64,000 nt of DNA, taken from contig NZ_CP065217.1 in NCBI RefSeq assembly GCF_015767675.1, forward strand, positions 248,001-312,000. The letters are read 5' to 3'. Made by a program: the position numbers and the translations under genes. Positions 7,847-16,828 of this stretch are shown here, piece after piece. Every line of letters starts with the position of its first letter. Position 1 is the first letter of the stretch. The DNA comes from Vibrio navarrensis. GTDB lineage: Bacteria > Pseudomonadota > Gammaproteobacteria > Enterobacterales > Vibrionaceae. Below the pieces are notes generated by a model that was not told where the DNA came from, did not search any database, and worked only from the letters and a program-made list of their open reading frames with translations.

Positions 7847-9136
7847 ATGTCTTTTGAAACCATTTCAGTAATCGGCTTAGGCTATATCGGTTTACCTACT
7901 GCGGCGATGTTTGCATCACGTAAAAAGAAAGTGATTGGTGTGGATGTTAACCAACATGCTGTTGATACCATTAATCAAGGCAAGATTCATATTGTAGAGC
8001 CAGATCTCGATATGATGGTGCATGCAGCAGTCAGCGGCGGCTATTTAAAAGCAACTACCACACCAGAAGCGGCCGATGCCTTTTTGATTGCCGTGCCAAC
8101 GCCATTCTTACCTTGTGTAGAGGGCGATATTCCAGCACCGGATCTCTCTTACATTGAAGCCGCGAGTAAAGCGATTGCTCCTGTACTGAAAAAAGGCGAC
8201 TTGGTGATTTTAGAATCGACCTCTCCTGTTGGTGCAACCGAGCAAATGGCCGCATGGCTTGCTGAAGCGCGCTCTGATATTACCTTCCCGCAAACACACG
8301 CTGAAGAAGCGGATGTAAATATTGCACACTGCCCAGAGCGCGTTTTACCTGGCCATGTGGTGCGTGAGCTAGTTGAAAACGACCGAGTAATTGGTGGCTT
8401 AACAGCTAAGTGTTCAACGCGTGCAGTGGAACTCTATAAAACTTTTGTTCAAGGTGAATGCGTAATTACCAATGCGCGTACCGCGGAAATGGCTAAACTG
8501 ACCGAGAACAGCTCCCGTGATGTACAAATCGCCTTTGCCAACGAGCTATCTATCATCTGTGACAAGCTAGACATCAACGTATGGGAGCTAATCGCACTAG
8601 CAAATCGTCACCCACGAGTAAACATTCTCCAGCCTGGCCCTGGTGTGGGCGGCCACTGTATTGCGGTAGACCCTTGGTTTATTGTGTCAAAAACACCAGA
8701 AGAAGCACAAATCATCCACACTGCTCGTAAAGTGAATGATTCAAAACCTGAATGGGTAATTAATAAAGTTAAGCTAGCTATTGCTGACTTTTTACAAGCT
8801 AATCCAAGTAAAACCACAAAAGATACTACGATTGCTTGCTATGGACTAGCATTCAAGCCCAATATTGATGATTTACGAGAGAGCCCCGCGCTGAACATCG
8901 CAGAAAAGGTTATTGCGTTGCATGCTGGGCCGGTGCTTTTAGTAGAGCCTAATATTAGTGCACTACCAAGCACTGTAAATAGTAAAAATTCAAAATTAGT
9001 TGAGCTAGAGCAGTCTTTCGCAAGTGTAGATATCGCGGTTGTTTTAGTTGATCATGATGATTTCAAAGAGCGCCGCAACCAATTTAAGATGTGTCCAGTA
9101 ATTGTGGATACTAAAGGGCTTGTTTGTATTAGGTAA
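7847..9136 (+). CDS. wecC: UDP-N-acetyl-D-mannosaminuronate dehydrogenase
   Basis: Oxidises UDP-ManNAc at C6 to UDP-ManNAcA with NAD+. The 429-residue protein shows the N-terminal Rossmann motif VIGLGYIGLPTAAMFA, the middle-domain LTENSSRDVQIAFANE helix, and the catalytic-cysteine motif GPGVGGHCIAVDPWF near residue 270. The C-terminal UDP-binding domain begins with CYGLAFKPNIDDLRESPA. It acts directly after the wecB product. From about 8800 onward the sequence becomes visibly more AT-rich, the left border of the variable part of the capsule locus. Confidence 0.94.
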   Translation: MSFETISVIGLGYIGLPTAAMFASRKKKVIGVDVNQHAVDTINQGKIHIVEPDLDMMVHAAVSGGYLKATTTPEAADAFLIAVPTPFLPCVEGDIPAPDLSYIEAASKAIAPVLKKGDLVILESTSPVGATEQMAAWLAEARSDITFPQTHAEEADVNIAHCPERVLPGHVVRELVENDRVIGGLTAKCSTRAVELYKTFVQGECVITNARTAEMAKLTENSSRDVQIAFANELSIICDKLDINVWELIALANRHPRVNILQPGPGVGGHCIAVDPWFIVSKTPEEAQIIHTARKVNDSKPEWVINKVKLAIADFLQANPSKTTKDTTIACYGLAFKPNIDDLRESPALNIAEKVIALHAGPVLLVEPNISALPSTVNSKNSKLVELEQSFASVDIAVVLVDHDDFKERRNQFKMCPVIVDTKGLVCIR

Positions 9137-9141
9137 AACTT

Positions 9142-10467
9142 TTGAAAACAAGTAATTTCTACAAATCAGTTGCAGTACTATTAAGTGGTACTGCAGCAGC
9201 CCAAGCAATAACCTTATCAATATTACCTATTCTTACGCGGATATATTCTCCAGAAGAACTAGGGATGTTAGCGATATTTACAGCAACCACTTCTATTTTG
9301 CTAACAGTTTCTTGTTTACGAATGGAAATGGCGATACCTATTCAAAAGTTTGAGGTGGAAGCTAGAAGCGTTTTAGTTCTTTGTATTCAGCTGGTTACTT
9401 TTAACGTTATTATTTGTTTGATATTTTGTTTTGCTATTTATTTCATATTTCCAGAGCTGCTTGGTGGATTAGGAAAATTAGTTTTTCTTATTCCTGTCGG
9501 AATATTACTCGGTGGAGTCTATTTAGCGATTAATAATTATGCTGTAAGAGAAAAGGAATTCTCGTTAATTTCGAAGTCTAGGCTCCGGCAGTCAATAAGT
9601 TGTGCCTTTATACAAATCTTTGGTGGTCTATTTGGGTTTGGTGCAATTATGTTGTTGCTCGGATATATTTTTAATCTAGGAGCCGGTGCTTTTTACTTAA
9701 AAAAAAGGCTTTTGGAAGATCTGGATTTTAAAAGTTTTGTGAAATTTGAAAAATCAAAAGAAATATTTTACCAAAACATTAGATTTCCAAAATACTCAGT
9801 TGTTGAGTCATTTGCAAATACTGCTGGTATTCAAATTCCAGTTCTTATTATAGCCTCAAGTATTGGAGTGGCTGAGACAGCTTTTTTATTCCTAGCCATG
9901 CGTATAATTCAAGCTCCCATGGCTTTGCTAGGAAACTCTATATCCCAAGTGTTCTACTCTCAAGCTTCTGAAAACTATAAGGAAGGCACCCTATCTAGTT
10001 TGACCTTGAAAGTCAGTGAGTCTACTTTTAAAATTGGTGTCGGCCCAATTATATTTATTGCCGTTGTTGCTCAGAATATTGTTGGAAAGGCTCTAGGTCA
10101 GGATTGGGAAGTGGTGGGTGTTTATATTACAACGATGTCACCTTGGTTTTTATTTCAGTTTCTAGCTTCACCGATTTCACCTGTGATGTATGTAACTGGA
10201 AAACAAAACTTATTTATGCGACTCACTATATTTGGTTTTTCTTTAAAGATTTTTTGTATCACAGTAGCTGCGATAAAAGGTCTGTATGTGATTGAGTCAT
10301 TTGTATTTGCTAACACACTTTTTTATATGGTTTGCTTTTATATTTTTTCTCAGGTTGGTGGTAACTCAATGGGCAATATAATAAAGTCGTTTATGAAAGT
10401 AGTCTACATTCCTTTCGCTTGGTTATTTGGAGCGTTATTTATTAATCACATCTTAGCGGTCTTTTAA
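9142..10467 (+). CDS. wzx: Wzx-like oligosaccharide-unit flippase
   Basis: A 441-residue, very hydrophobic protein with about 12 predicted membrane helices, beginning VAVLLSGTAAAQAITLSILP, the usual opening of polysaccharide transporters of the MATE/MOP superfamily (RfbX/Wzx). It would flip the undecaprenyl-linked repeat unit to the periplasm. Translation probably starts at TTG 9142, five bases after the wecC stop; the first in-frame ATGs lie inside the second helix. Base composition is clearly more AT-rich than wza-wzc, as is normal for serotype-specific genes. Family call is confident; exact substrate unknown. Confidence 0.85.
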   Translation: MKTSNFYKSVAVLLSGTAAAQAITLSILPILTRIYSPEELGMLAIFTATTSILLTVSCLRMEMAIPIQKFEVEARSVLVLCIQLVTFNVIICLIFCFAIYFIFPELLGGLGKLVFLIPVGILLGGVYLAINNYAVREKEFSLISKSRLRQSISCAFIQIFGGLFGFGAIMLLLGYIFNLGAGAFYLKKRLLEDLDFKSFVKFEKSKEIFYQNIRFPKYSVVESFANTAGIQIPVLIIASSIGVAETAFLFLAMRIIQAPMALLGNSISQVFYSQASENYKEGTLSSLTLKVSESTFKIGVGPIIFIAVVAQNIVGKALGQDWEVVGVYITTMSPWFLFQFLASPISPVMYVTGKQNLFMRLTIFGFSLKIFCITVAAIKGLYVIESFVFANTLFYMVCFYIFSQVGGNSMGNIIKSFMKVVYIPFAWLFGALFINHILAVF

Positions 10468-10469
10468 TT

Positions 10470-11033
10470 ATGTTTAAAAATCTTTTTCGTAGAATGTGCG
10501 CTCCATTTGTTCTACGTTTTATTTGTTTTTTTATTGATAGGAAATATATAGCTGGCCGATATTTTGAAGAAAGTTATATTGGATATGGGTGGGCAATCAA
10601 AACTATTTGGTATAGAAATATATTGAGGTTGGCTAAACCGTCAAAATTACCAGTTCACTCAGGTTGTATAGTATCAAACCCAGATAATATCATTTTTCAC
10701 CCTGACGACTTGCACATATTTCAGGTTCCAGGTACGTATTATCAGAACTTTAAGGCAAAAATTTATATTGGTAAAGGATCATACATAGCTCCCAATGTTG
10801 GTATTATTACTGCGAATCATTTATTTGGCGATTTGGATAATCATGTTGATGGGGAAGATATTGTCTTAGGCGAAAAATGTTGGGTAGGAATGAACTCGGT
10901 TATTTTACCTGGTGTAGTACTAGGACCTAATTCAGTTGTTGCTGCGGGTTCAGTAGTGACAAAGAGTTATCCAGAAGGAAGTGTTATTCTGGGCGGTACA
11001 CCAGCTAAAGTTATTAAAAATTTGAATACCTAA
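10470..11033 (+). CDS. Hexapeptide-repeat acyltransferase (capsule modification)
   Basis: The 187-residue product carries left-handed beta-helix repeats in its second half (IYIGKGSYIAPNVGIITANH, then WVGMNSVILPGVVLGPNSVV and GTPAKVIKN), characteristic of CysE/LacA/NodL and WbbJ-type acetyltransferases. The His in ITANHLFG is in the place of the usual catalytic His. It probably O- or N-acetylates a sugar of the repeat unit. It starts two bases after the flippase stop and is AT-rich like its neighbours. It could instead act on the C4 amine in a bacillosamine-type pathway, but the GNAT gene beside the aminotransferase is a closer candidate. Confidence 0.8.
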   Translation: MFKNLFRRMCAPFVLRFICFFIDRKYIAGRYFEESYIGYGWAIKTIWYRNILRLAKPSKLPVHSGCIVSNPDNIIFHPDDLHIFQVPGTYYQNFKAKIYIGKGSYIAPNVGIITANHLFGDLDNHVDGEDIVLGEKCWVGMNSVILPGVVLGPNSVVAAGSVVTKSYPEGSVILGGTPAKVIKNLNT

Positions 11034-11037
11034 GCTT

Positions 11038-12156
11038 GTGGTCTATTCTACCATGTCGGCTGAGTGTTCAAGATTCTATAAGAGGCACGGAGTGACTAAG
11101 TTATTATTAGTATGTCCAGCTAATACTTCACAGATGCCATATTTGAAAAACTATATAGAAGTACTAATATCTAATGGTATTCAATATGACGTTCTATGCT
11201 GGGATAGATTAAGTGAAGAGCGTGAAGGCCCATTAGTGTACAAAGATGGAAAGATTGGTCATCAAAGAGGATTTTACGACTATTTTAATTACTCGATATA
11301 TGTTAGGCGGTTAATAAAAAAACATGGGTTTACGAAGCTCATTGTTTTTGGTATACCTTTGGCGTTTTTTCTTTCTAGGTTTTTAGTTAAAAATTATAGA
11401 GACATGTTTGTTATCGATATAAGGGATCATCATAGGTTGCTCTGCATTTTTTATAATTTTGGTAATCTCCTCAGTAATTCAGCTTTGAGTGTTATATCGT
11501 CCGGTGGTTTTTTAAAATGGTTGCCAAATAATATAAGCTATATTATAAATCACAACACAAGTAAGACTGAACTACCTCCATTAAGAGTAAAGAGTGACCC
11601 AATTTTCAATAGAAATACTATTTCGATATCATGTATTGGTTCATTAAAAGATATAGCTATTAATAGAGAACTATTGACTCAGGCAGCTAAGAAATCCCTC
11701 TCTTATTTGCGGTTTAATTTTCATGGTGATGGTGTTATTAATGATGAGCTAACAAATTTAGCTGTGAAACATCCTAATTTAAATATAAACGTTACGGGGC
11801 GATATTATCCAAGCGAGGAACGCGAACTATATTTGAAATCTGATTTTATAAACATGTTTATGAGTCCTGATTCTATTAATAATAATACGTGCATGTCTAA
11901 TCGCTTATACAATAGTGTTTTATACGGGGTCCCTTTACTAGTTTTAGAAGGCAGTTATTTGTCTGATATAGTTCTTAAGTATAATTTGGGCATGGTATTT
12001 TGTAGTTTGGATGATTTTTTTGATGACTTTTTCAGCCGTATTTCCTCATTCGACTTATCTTTATACGAAAAAGGGAGGTATGAATTTTTTAAGTTGGTTT
12101 TGGATGAAAATGCATGTTTTAGAAAATCTATTCTTAAGTTTGTTGGGTGTTCTTAA
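11038..12156 (+). CDS. Putative GT-B-type glycosyltransferase
   Basis: A 372-residue protein with an N-terminal Rossmann-like opening (TKLLLVCPANTSQMPYLKNY), a middle segment LIVFGIPLAFFLSRFL, and a C-terminal half with ISCIGSLKD, NINVTGRYYPSEE and MSNRLYNSVLYGVPLLVLE, which resembles the nucleotide-sugar-binding end of GT-B enzymes. I cannot name the sugar or linkage. The start is uncertain: GTG at 11038 or ATG at 11053, neither with a strong ribosome binding site. It lies between the acyltransferase and wzy in the AT-rich block, so a role in assembling the repeat unit is inferred from context. Confidence 0.68.
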   Translation: MVYSTMSAECSRFYKRHGVTKLLLVCPANTSQMPYLKNYIEVLISNGIQYDVLCWDRLSEEREGPLVYKDGKIGHQRGFYDYFNYSIYVRRLIKKHGFTKLIVFGIPLAFFLSRFLVKNYRDMFVIDIRDHHRLLCIFYNFGNLLSNSALSVISSGGFLKWLPNNISYIINHNTSKTELPPLRVKSDPIFNRNTISISCIGSLKDIAINRELLTQAAKKSLSYLRFNFHGDGVINDELTNLAVKHPNLNINVTGRYYPSEERELYLKSDFINMFMSPDSINNNTCMSNRLYNSVLYGVPLLVLEGSYLSDIVLKYNLGMVFCSLDDFFDDFFSRISSFDLSLYEKGRYEFFKLVLDENACFRKSILKFVGCS

Positions 12157-12159
12157 AGT

Positions 12160-13440
12160 ATGGGTCGTTCAATTAGATTATATAAGCACAGCCAATTTTT
12201 TAATTTCGTTACGGTTGTGATTGCCCTATCTCCTATGTTCCTTCAATACTCGCTTTTCGTGCCTATTTTGTTATTCCCAGAATTTTTTTTAATTTTGGCG
12301 CTACTGGCTGCTACATTGCGGAGAACTAATGTAGATTTACCATTGCTGTTTTTAGTTGTAGTGCTTGTTTTCTATTTGTTAGTTTTAAGTCTCATTAAGT
12401 ACAATGCAGAAAGCTATATGTTGTTAACATTGAGCCTAACAACTTCATTTAGGTTGTTTTTTTATTTTGTTATTTTGGCTGTTCTTTCAAAGAGCTACTT
12501 TGTGAGAGATTTTGCTGCGAAAATTCTTGTTTTTGTAGCTGCTTCAAATTCATTATATGGTTTACTTCAATTTTTCACATATAAGTTTTTTAAGATTTCA
12601 CTGCCTTGGTCGCTCCCATTTCTTACTGTGCAACATGGTCAGAGACTCATTACGGAGCAAGACTATATCTTTGAGAAATTTGGGTTTAGATTTTCTGGTT
12701 TATTTTCTGAACCTGCGCACTTTAGTCAGTTTATCGGTTTTGCTTTTTTGGTTGTGCTTTTCTATGATGGAGGGCGTTTTTTTAATAAAAATTCCAAAGT
12801 ATTCTTATCGCTTTTATTCACTTTATCTTTACTGTTAAGTGCTTCCGGCACAGGTTTTTTTGTCATCGTTTTTATAGTCGCGCTACTGCTTTATAAGATT
12901 TTATTCGAATCCGTAAGCTTTAATAAATTTTTCATAGGTATATCAGTATTTGTCTTATTTATTTCAGCTTTAGTTCTGTTACTGTTTTCAACTGATATTT
13001 TCTATCTAGGTGTTCAAAGGGTTTTAGACTTTTCTGATGCATCTTCGCTATATGTTCGCATGATTAGGCCTTTAGTTGTTTTCAGTAGTTTAGATTATAT
13101 CGATATGATTTTCGGTATTGGCTATGGAAATTATTCAAGCTATGTTTTTTATCAAGGCATAGAGAATGCTTATGAAGCTGAATTAGGTTTCGCTTGGACA
13201 AATTCATTAGGTGTATTCCTAGTAGGTTCAGGAATGATCGGATTTGCAATCGTTATTTTTATTTATGGCTATTTGTTGCGAAAGGCAGATAACTTCGGCA
13301 GGGTTGCTTTGCTTTTTGTGTTAGCTCATTTTTTGTTCTCGGACCTGCCGCATTCTATATTTTTTGTGTGCTTTTCTTCTTTTTTATATGGCCAAAATTT
13401 GAATAGGTTTAGAGTTTTAAATAAAGGATTAGTAAAATGA
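12160..13440 (+). CDS. wzy: Wzy-like O-antigen/capsule polymerase
   Basis: A 426-residue integral membrane protein with roughly 10-12 hydrophobic segments and a long periplasmic-type loop in the second half (the GIGYGNYSSYVFYQGIENAY region), the architecture of Wzy polymerases and O-antigen ligases. The motif RFSGLFSEPAHFSQFIGFAF resembles the E-x-x-H region of O-antigen ligase-type proteins. In a Wzx/Wzy system it joins repeat units in the periplasm under control of Wzc. It is the only polymerase candidate in the locus. Its stop overlaps the next start (ATGA at 13437). Confidence 0.78.
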   Translation: MGRSIRLYKHSQFFNFVTVVIALSPMFLQYSLFVPILLFPEFFLILALLAATLRRTNVDLPLLFLVVVLVFYLLVLSLIKYNAESYMLLTLSLTTSFRLFFYFVILAVLSKSYFVRDFAAKILVFVAASNSLYGLLQFFTYKFFKISLPWSLPFLTVQHGQRLITEQDYIFEKFGFRFSGLFSEPAHFSQFIGFAFLVVLFYDGGRFFNKNSKVFLSLLFTLSLLLSASGTGFFVIVFIVALLLYKILFESVSFNKFFIGISVFVLFISALVLLLFSTDIFYLGVQRVLDFSDASSLYVRMIRPLVVFSSLDYIDMIFGIGYGNYSSYVFYQGIENAYEAELGFAWTNSLGVFLVGSGMIGFAIVIFIYGYLLRKADNFGRVALLFVLAHFLFSDLPHSIFFVCFSSFLYGQNLNRFRVLNKGLVK

Positions 13441-14660
13441 AAGTGCTTTACTTGACACCAGCTTGGTTTGGCTTTGAAGAAATGTTATATGATGGGCAGA
13501 GAGAAATTACAGGCTTACCTTCATTCTCATATCCTCTTAAGGCTCTTGTTGAAAAAGGGCATGAGGTTGATATGATCGTTATTTATACTGATGAGTTGCG
13601 GCCACTCAATATAGAAGCTGAATGGGTTTCAAAAATAAATATCGTAGCGTTTTTTAAGTATGAACTTTCTTTGTTTAAAAAAGTAAAGAGTATTTATCAG
13701 TATAGACGTCTTGTCGGAGAGATATTGGATTCCGGCAACTATGACTTTGTATATGCACATGGTTCTTCCCCTGCGGTTGCTAGAAGCATAGTTGTTAAAA
13801 AGGGTATTCCTTTTGGTCAGCGTCTATATGGCACGTTTCTCTGGAGTAAGATAGAAAAATTTGGGCATTTTCGGGTGGCAGTAAAGCATCTCGTTGAATA
13901 CCTAAGTTTTACAAAAGAAAAGTCTTTTTTACTTGCTACTAATGATGGCTCCGGTGCTGATAAGGTCGTCAGAAAGATTTTCCCAAAGAATAGGTTACCG
14001 TACGATTTTCATTATTGGAAAAACGGTGTGTCTAGGCCTTCTTTAACTGATAGAGATCTCAGTTCTTTTTCGGGAATGGTAGCTAGAAATAAACCTTTTA
14101 TTTTTTACTGTGCGCGTTTTGATGATTGGAAGAGGCAGGATCGAATAGTAAGTGTTTTAAATAGGTTAAAAGATGAGGGGATAATTCTACATGCGTACTT
14201 CGCTGGCCCGTTTGATACTTTAGGTGACAGATATTATAAAGAAGTCATTGAACTTGCAAACACTCTAGGTGTGATTGAACAATGCCACTTTTTGGGTTCT
14301 ATCAGTAAAAAGGAAATATTTATGTATAACAAGCTTGCATTGGCATCATTGAGCTTGTATGACGTATGTAATATAACGAGTGTTTTCCATGAAATGATGG
14401 CTTCCGGTGCGCTTATGATCGTCAAAAATGACTATGATGTTAGGTGCTACATAAAAAATCGGGAAAATGGCGTGTTAGTTGATAATGACGAGGATGTCGT
14501 TATAGTACTAAAAGACATTTTAAATAATCCTGAAAAATATAACAGTTGCCGTGAAAATATTATATCTCTTTCAAAGGAGCTTACAAGTGACTGGGATGTT
14601 AGATCTAATAAAGAAATCGAATTGATAGAAAACCACGTTTTGAAAAGTAAAAAAGTATAG
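13437..14660 (+). CDS. Glycosyltransferase family 4
   Basis: The 407-residue product begins MKVLYLTPAWFGFEEM and has the GT4 features of a GT-B enzyme: a donor-domain start FIFYCARFDDWKRQDRIVSV, then HFLGSISKKEIFMYNKLAL and the E-x7-E-like region FHEMMASGALMIVKNDYDV. It presumably adds one sugar to the lipid-linked repeat unit on the cytoplasmic face. It overlaps wzy by four bases, showing translational coupling. Donor and acceptor cannot be told from sequence. Confidence 0.82.
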   Translation: MKVLYLTPAWFGFEEMLYDGQREITGLPSFSYPLKALVEKGHEVDMIVIYTDELRPLNIEAEWVSKINIVAFFKYELSLFKKVKSIYQYRRLVGEILDSGNYDFVYAHGSSPAVARSIVVKKGIPFGQRLYGTFLWSKIEKFGHFRVAVKHLVEYLSFTKEKSFLLATNDGSGADKVVRKIFPKNRLPYDFHYWKNGVSRPSLTDRDLSSFSGMVARNKPFIFYCARFDDWKRQDRIVSVLNRLKDEGIILHAYFAGPFDTLGDRYYKEVIELANTLGVIEQCHFLGSISKKEIFMYNKLALASLSLYDVCNITSVFHEMMASGALMIVKNDYDVRCYIKNRENGVLVDNDEDVVIVLKDILNNPEKYNSCRENIISLSKELTSDWDVRSNKEIELIENHVLKSKKV

Positions 14661-14668
14661 GGCGATTT

Positions 14669-15706
14669 ATGTTTTCTCAAAAAGTTTTATTAATTACTGG
14701 TGGCACAGGCTCATTTGGTAATGCTGTACTAGATCGTTTTTTAGAAACCGAAATTAAAGAAATCCGTATTTTTTCTCGTGATGAAAAAAAACAAGACGAT
14801 ATGCGGAAAAAATACAACAGCAATAAACTAAAATTCTACATCGGTGATGTTCGCGATTATCAAAGTATTCTAAATGCAACTCGTGGTGTTGATTATATTT
14901 ATCATGCAGCAGCACTTAAGCAAGTGCCATCTTGCGAATTTCACCCAATGGAAGCGGTGAAAACCAATGTGTTGGGTACTGAAAATGTACTTGAAGCGGC
15001 GATTCAAAACGAAGTCAAGCGCGTGGTTTGCTTAAGTACAGATAAAGCGGTTTATCCAATCAATGCAATGGGAATCTCTAAGGCGATGATGGAAAAGGTG
15101 ATTGTTGCGAAATCTCGCAATGTTGACCCAGAGAAAACCGTAATATCAGCAACTCGCTATGGTAACGTAATGGCGTCTCGCGGTTCGGTCATCCCTCTTT
15201 TCTTGCGTCAAATTATCAATGGGCAACCTCTAACGGTTACCGACCCGAACATGACCCGTTTTATGATGACGCTGAATGACGCGGTTGATCTGGTTTTACA
15301 CGCCTTTGAACATGGCACAAATGGTGACATTTTTGTGCAAAAAGCGCCTGCTGCAACCATCGATGTGTTGGTAAAAGCACTATTGCAAATTGCCGATAAG
15401 CCGAATCACCCAGTGAATGTGATTGGTACTCGCCATGGCGAAAAACTCTATGAAGCATTGTGTAGCCGTGAAGAGATGTTTGTCGCCGAAGATCAAGGCG
15501 GCTACTATCGTATTCCTTCGGATAACCGTGATTTAAACTACTCGAAATACAACGAAGAAGGCGAGAAAGATCTTTCTGTGATTGAAGATTATAACTCCCA
15601 TAATACCGATCGTTTAGATGTGCAAGGCATGGTGAAACTGCTTCACAAGCTAGATTTTATCGCTGATATTGAGGCGGGCAGCCTTAACGTTCCTGAAGGT
15701 GTGTAA
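14669..15706 (+). CDS. wbjB: UDP-GlcNAc 4,6-dehydratase/5-epimerase (WbjB/CapE/FnlA type)
   Basis: First enzyme of UDP-L-FucNAc synthesis, an inverting dehydratase acting on UDP-GlcNAc. The 345-residue protein has the NAD(P)-binding motif TGGTGSFGNAVL at its N-terminus, AALKQVPSCEFHPMEA, and the catalytic region STDKAVYPINAMGISKAMME. It lacks the membrane domain of the WbpM-type enzyme at 21565. The two next genes complete the same pathway in the order seen in P. aeruginosa O11, S. aureus type 5/8 and E. coli fnl loci. GC content returns toward the chromosomal norm here, unlike the preceding block. Confidence 0.92.
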   Translation: MFSQKVLLITGGTGSFGNAVLDRFLETEIKEIRIFSRDEKKQDDMRKKYNSNKLKFYIGDVRDYQSILNATRGVDYIYHAAALKQVPSCEFHPMEAVKTNVLGTENVLEAAIQNEVKRVVCLSTDKAVYPINAMGISKAMMEKVIVAKSRNVDPEKTVISATRYGNVMASRGSVIPLFLRQIINGQPLTVTDPNMTRFMMTLNDAVDLVLHAFEHGTNGDIFVQKAPAATIDVLVKALLQIADKPNHPVNVIGTRHGEKLYEALCSREEMFVAEDQGGYYRIPSDNRDLNYSKYNEEGEKDLSVIEDYNSHNTDRLDVQGMVKLLHKLDFIADIEAGSLNVPEGV

Positions 15707-16812
15707 TGAAAATTGTCGTCACTGGTGCCAAAGGTTTTATTGGCAAAAACCTCTGTATTATGCTTCGTGAGCATGGCTATCAAGATGTCGTCGAAGTGGA
15801 TCGCGAAACATCGCGTGAGCAATTATCTCAAGTTCTTTCGACGGCTGAATTCGTCTATCACTTGGCTGGTATCAACCGTCCAAAAGATGAAGTAGAGTTT
15901 CAGCAAGGTAATGCAGATTTAACGAGTTTTATTGTTGAGCAGCTTACGCTGAACGGAAAAAAAGTCCCTCTGGTGGTGAGCTCTTCTACACAGGCAGAGC
16001 GAGACAATGCCTACGGACAAAGTAAGCGTTTGGCCGAGCAAGCGGTTGAGCAGTATGGTCAGCAAACACAAGCACCGTACTTCATTTACCGCTTTCCTAA
16101 CGTTTTTGGTAAATGGTGTCGCCCTAATTACAACTCCTTTGTCGCCACCTTTTGTTACAACACACTAAACGATCTTGAAATCACGATAAACGATCCGAGT
16201 GCGCCAGTAACCTTGGTTTACATTGATGATGTTTGTGCCCATTTAATTTCATTGCTAGAAGGTTGCGCAGAGAGCGGTTATAAGAGCGTAACACCAGAAT
16301 ATCCGACCACAGTCGGTCAGGTCGCTGAACTGTTGCGTGCTTTTAAAGCAAGCAGAGACAATCTTGTCACTGAAAATGTTGGTACTGGTTTAACTCGAGC
16401 TCTCTACTCGACTTACCTTAGCTACATGACACCAGCACAATTTAGCTATTCCATTCCCAGTTATGGTGATGAGCGCGGTGTCTTTAGCGAAATGTTGAAA
16501 ACCAAGCAAGCGGGTCAATTTTCCTTCTTTACTGCTCATCCTGGTATCACTCGTGGTGGCCATTATCACCATAGTAAAAATGAAAAATTTTTGGTGCTGA
16601 AAGGCAAGGCATTATTTAAATTTGAGCATATCGCTACTGGTGAGCGTTATGAACTTTATACCGATGGCAGTTCACCGCAAATTGTTGAAACGGTTCCTGG
16701 CTGGTCTCATGACATCACCAATATCGGTGATGAAGAAATGATCGTAATGCTATGGGCTAATGAGATTTTCGACCGTGAAGCACCCGATACGTTTGCCCGT
16801 CCATTGTCTTGA
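15706..16812 (+). CDS. wbjC: WbjC/CapF/FnlB-type reductase-epimerase with cupin domain
   Basis: Second step of UDP-L-FucNAc synthesis. The 368-residue protein combines an N-terminal short-chain dehydrogenase domain (VTGAKGFIGKNL; later YGQSKRLAEQ) with a C-terminal cupin (about residue 245 on) holding GITRGGHYHHSKNEKFLVL, where the histidines bind the metal. This two-domain layout is diagnostic for CapF/WbjC. Its ATG overlaps the TAA of the upstream gene by one base (TAATG). Confidence 0.92.
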   Translation: MKIVVTGAKGFIGKNLCIMLREHGYQDVVEVDRETSREQLSQVLSTAEFVYHLAGINRPKDEVEFQQGNADLTSFIVEQLTLNGKKVPLVVSSSTQAERDNAYGQSKRLAEQAVEQYGQQTQAPYFIYRFPNVFGKWCRPNYNSFVATFCYNTLNDLEITINDPSAPVTLVYIDDVCAHLISLLEGCAESGYKSVTPEYPTTVGQVAELLRAFKASRDNLVTENVGTGLTRALYSTYLSYMTPAQFSYSIPSYGDERGVFSEMLKTKQAGQFSFFTAHPGITRGGHYHHSKNEKFLVLKGKALFKFEHIATGERYELYTDGSSPQIVETVPGWSHDITNIGDEEMIVMLWANEIFDREAPDTFARPLS

Positions 16813-16828
16813 TTCAAGAGAAATTAAA

